Assembly: GCA_949287655.1 (NCBI GenBank)
Contig: CASEHD010000010.1
Location: 36,507 to 100,506, forward strand
Direction of reading: 5' to 3'
Length of the DNA stretch: 64,000 bases
Source of the DNA: an uncultured Christensenella sp.
GTDB taxonomy: Bacteria; Bacillota; Clostridia; Christensenellales; UBA3700
Part shown: one piece after another, positions 63,583-64,000 of the stretch
How positions within the stretch are numbered: the stretch's first letter is position 1
Layout of the letters: every line of letters begins with the position of its first letter
Notes under the pieces: generated by a model
What the model was told of the DNA's origin: nothing
Databases searched by the model: none
The model's input: only the letters and a program-made list of their open reading frames with translations
Made by a program: the position numbers and the translations under genes

Positions 63583-63849
63583 TTAAGCTTTATTTTCGTC
63601 CGTCTCAACGGTCATCACCGCGGACTTCACGTTGACGTCTTCTATTCTGCCCAACTTGCCGCAAAGCGCGGATATTTTTTCCGTATCGCCGTTCACGATA
63701 AGGCTTATCGTATTTATTCCCGTCGCCTTATCCGGAACGCCCATTCTGCCGACGATTATGTCGCCGTAATCCGACAGAAGACCCTGCACCTTTTCCACTC
63801 TTTCTCTGCCCGCTTTCAGCACTATGCCGATAACTCCTATCTTCTTCAT
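63583..63849 (-). CDS. TM1266-type iron-only hydrogenase system regulator (ACT-like)
   Basis: An 88-aa protein of the ferredoxin-like fold. It starts MKKIGVIGIVLKAGRERVEK and contains the core YGDIIVGRMGVPDKATGINTIS, typical of the TM1266 family (annotated as a putative regulator of the [FeFe]-hydrogenase maturation genes in Clostridia and Thermotoga). AAGGAG precedes the ATG. It is the first gene of the operon with the ABC importer, an association I do not regard as usual; no hydE/F/G gene is in the window. Confidence 0.8.
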   Translation of the reverse strand: MKKIGVIGIVLKAGRERVEKVQGLLSDYGDIIVGRMGVPDKATGINTISLIVNGDTEKISALCGKLGRIEDVNVKSAVMTVETDENKA

Positions 63850-64000
63850 ATTTACTCCTTCCGCACGTCGCGCGTTGCGTATTGGTTATCTGAACTTATC
63901 TTATACCAGACCAGAATAATACGAACCTGGTTTAAAGCGGCAAATTTCCGTAGCTACTGCGTTAAATGCCTTGATAATATGTCTGATATTACCTGCGGCA
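63850..64000 (-). promoter_or_regulatory. Control region of the TM1266-ABC operon
   Basis: Minus-strand TTGCCG, 16 bp, TATTAT is a candidate promoter upstream of the regulator gene. The nearby sequence ACCAG...CTGGT forms an imperfect inverted repeat around the -10 region and may be an operator. No gene start is seen in the last 150 bp. Confidence 0.5.

Overview
The window reads as chromosome of an uncultured, anaerobic, low-G+C-phylum (Firmicutes/Clostridia) bacterium with mid-range G+C. Evidence: strong AGGAGG ribosome sites, TTGACA/TATAAT promoters with 17-bp spacers, and Clostridia-typical gene order (rpsO-pnp-ylxY-like-M16 peptidase-ftsK; secDF-recJ-rel-dtd-MBL-hemZ; ruvAB-queA-tgt-yajC-SCIFF-secD; polA-coaE). 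A SCIFF peptide with its radical-SAM maturase and a TM1266-type hydrogenase-associated regulator support an anaerobic clostridial lineage. I cannot fix the genus.

Layout. 1-7.9 kb: N-terminal part of an FtsK/SpoIIIE translocase (cut by the left edge), small metabolic genes, M16 peptidase, a YlxY-like deacetylase homologue, an acetyltransferase, pnp and rpsO. 8.1-18.1 kb: hemZ, MBL hydrolase, dtd, rel, recJ, secF, secD. 18.5-29.7 kb: SCIFF maturase and precursor, TIGR04086-like membrane protein, yajC, tgt, a 0.9-kb array of palindromic repeats, queA-ruvB-ruvA, coaE, polA. 30.1-40.3 kb: Na/Pi symporter, a NYN-domain nuclease-like protein, parC/parE, an alpha/beta hydrolase, murG.

40.3-51.9 kb: a compact virion-type cassette on the minus strand. 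In transcription order it holds large terminase, two small ORFs, a P22-like portal, scaffold, major capsid protein, connector/tail proteins, a coiled-coil protein and two different holins. A sigma-region-4-like activator lies upstream, with a LexA-like box in its control region, and a secreted protein gene sits between them on the opposite strand. I see no integrase, repressor, replication gene, endolysin or recognisable receptor-binding protein. The genes are intact, often overlap at ATGA and look host-like in codon use, so this may be a domesticated capsid/packaging module (GTA-like, satellite-like or a cryptic podovirus). It is the most interesting part of the window.

52.5-64 kb: RluA-type pseudouridine synthase, RNA methyltransferase, ileS, CorC/HlyC-type protein, a DUF3343/cysteine-desulfurase-like divergent pair, two small unknown genes, and an operon with a TM1266-like regulator and a nitrate/sulfonate/thiamine-precursor-type ABC importer.

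No rRNA, tRNA, CRISPR array or insertion sequence was recognised. All family assignments come from motif reading, without database search.
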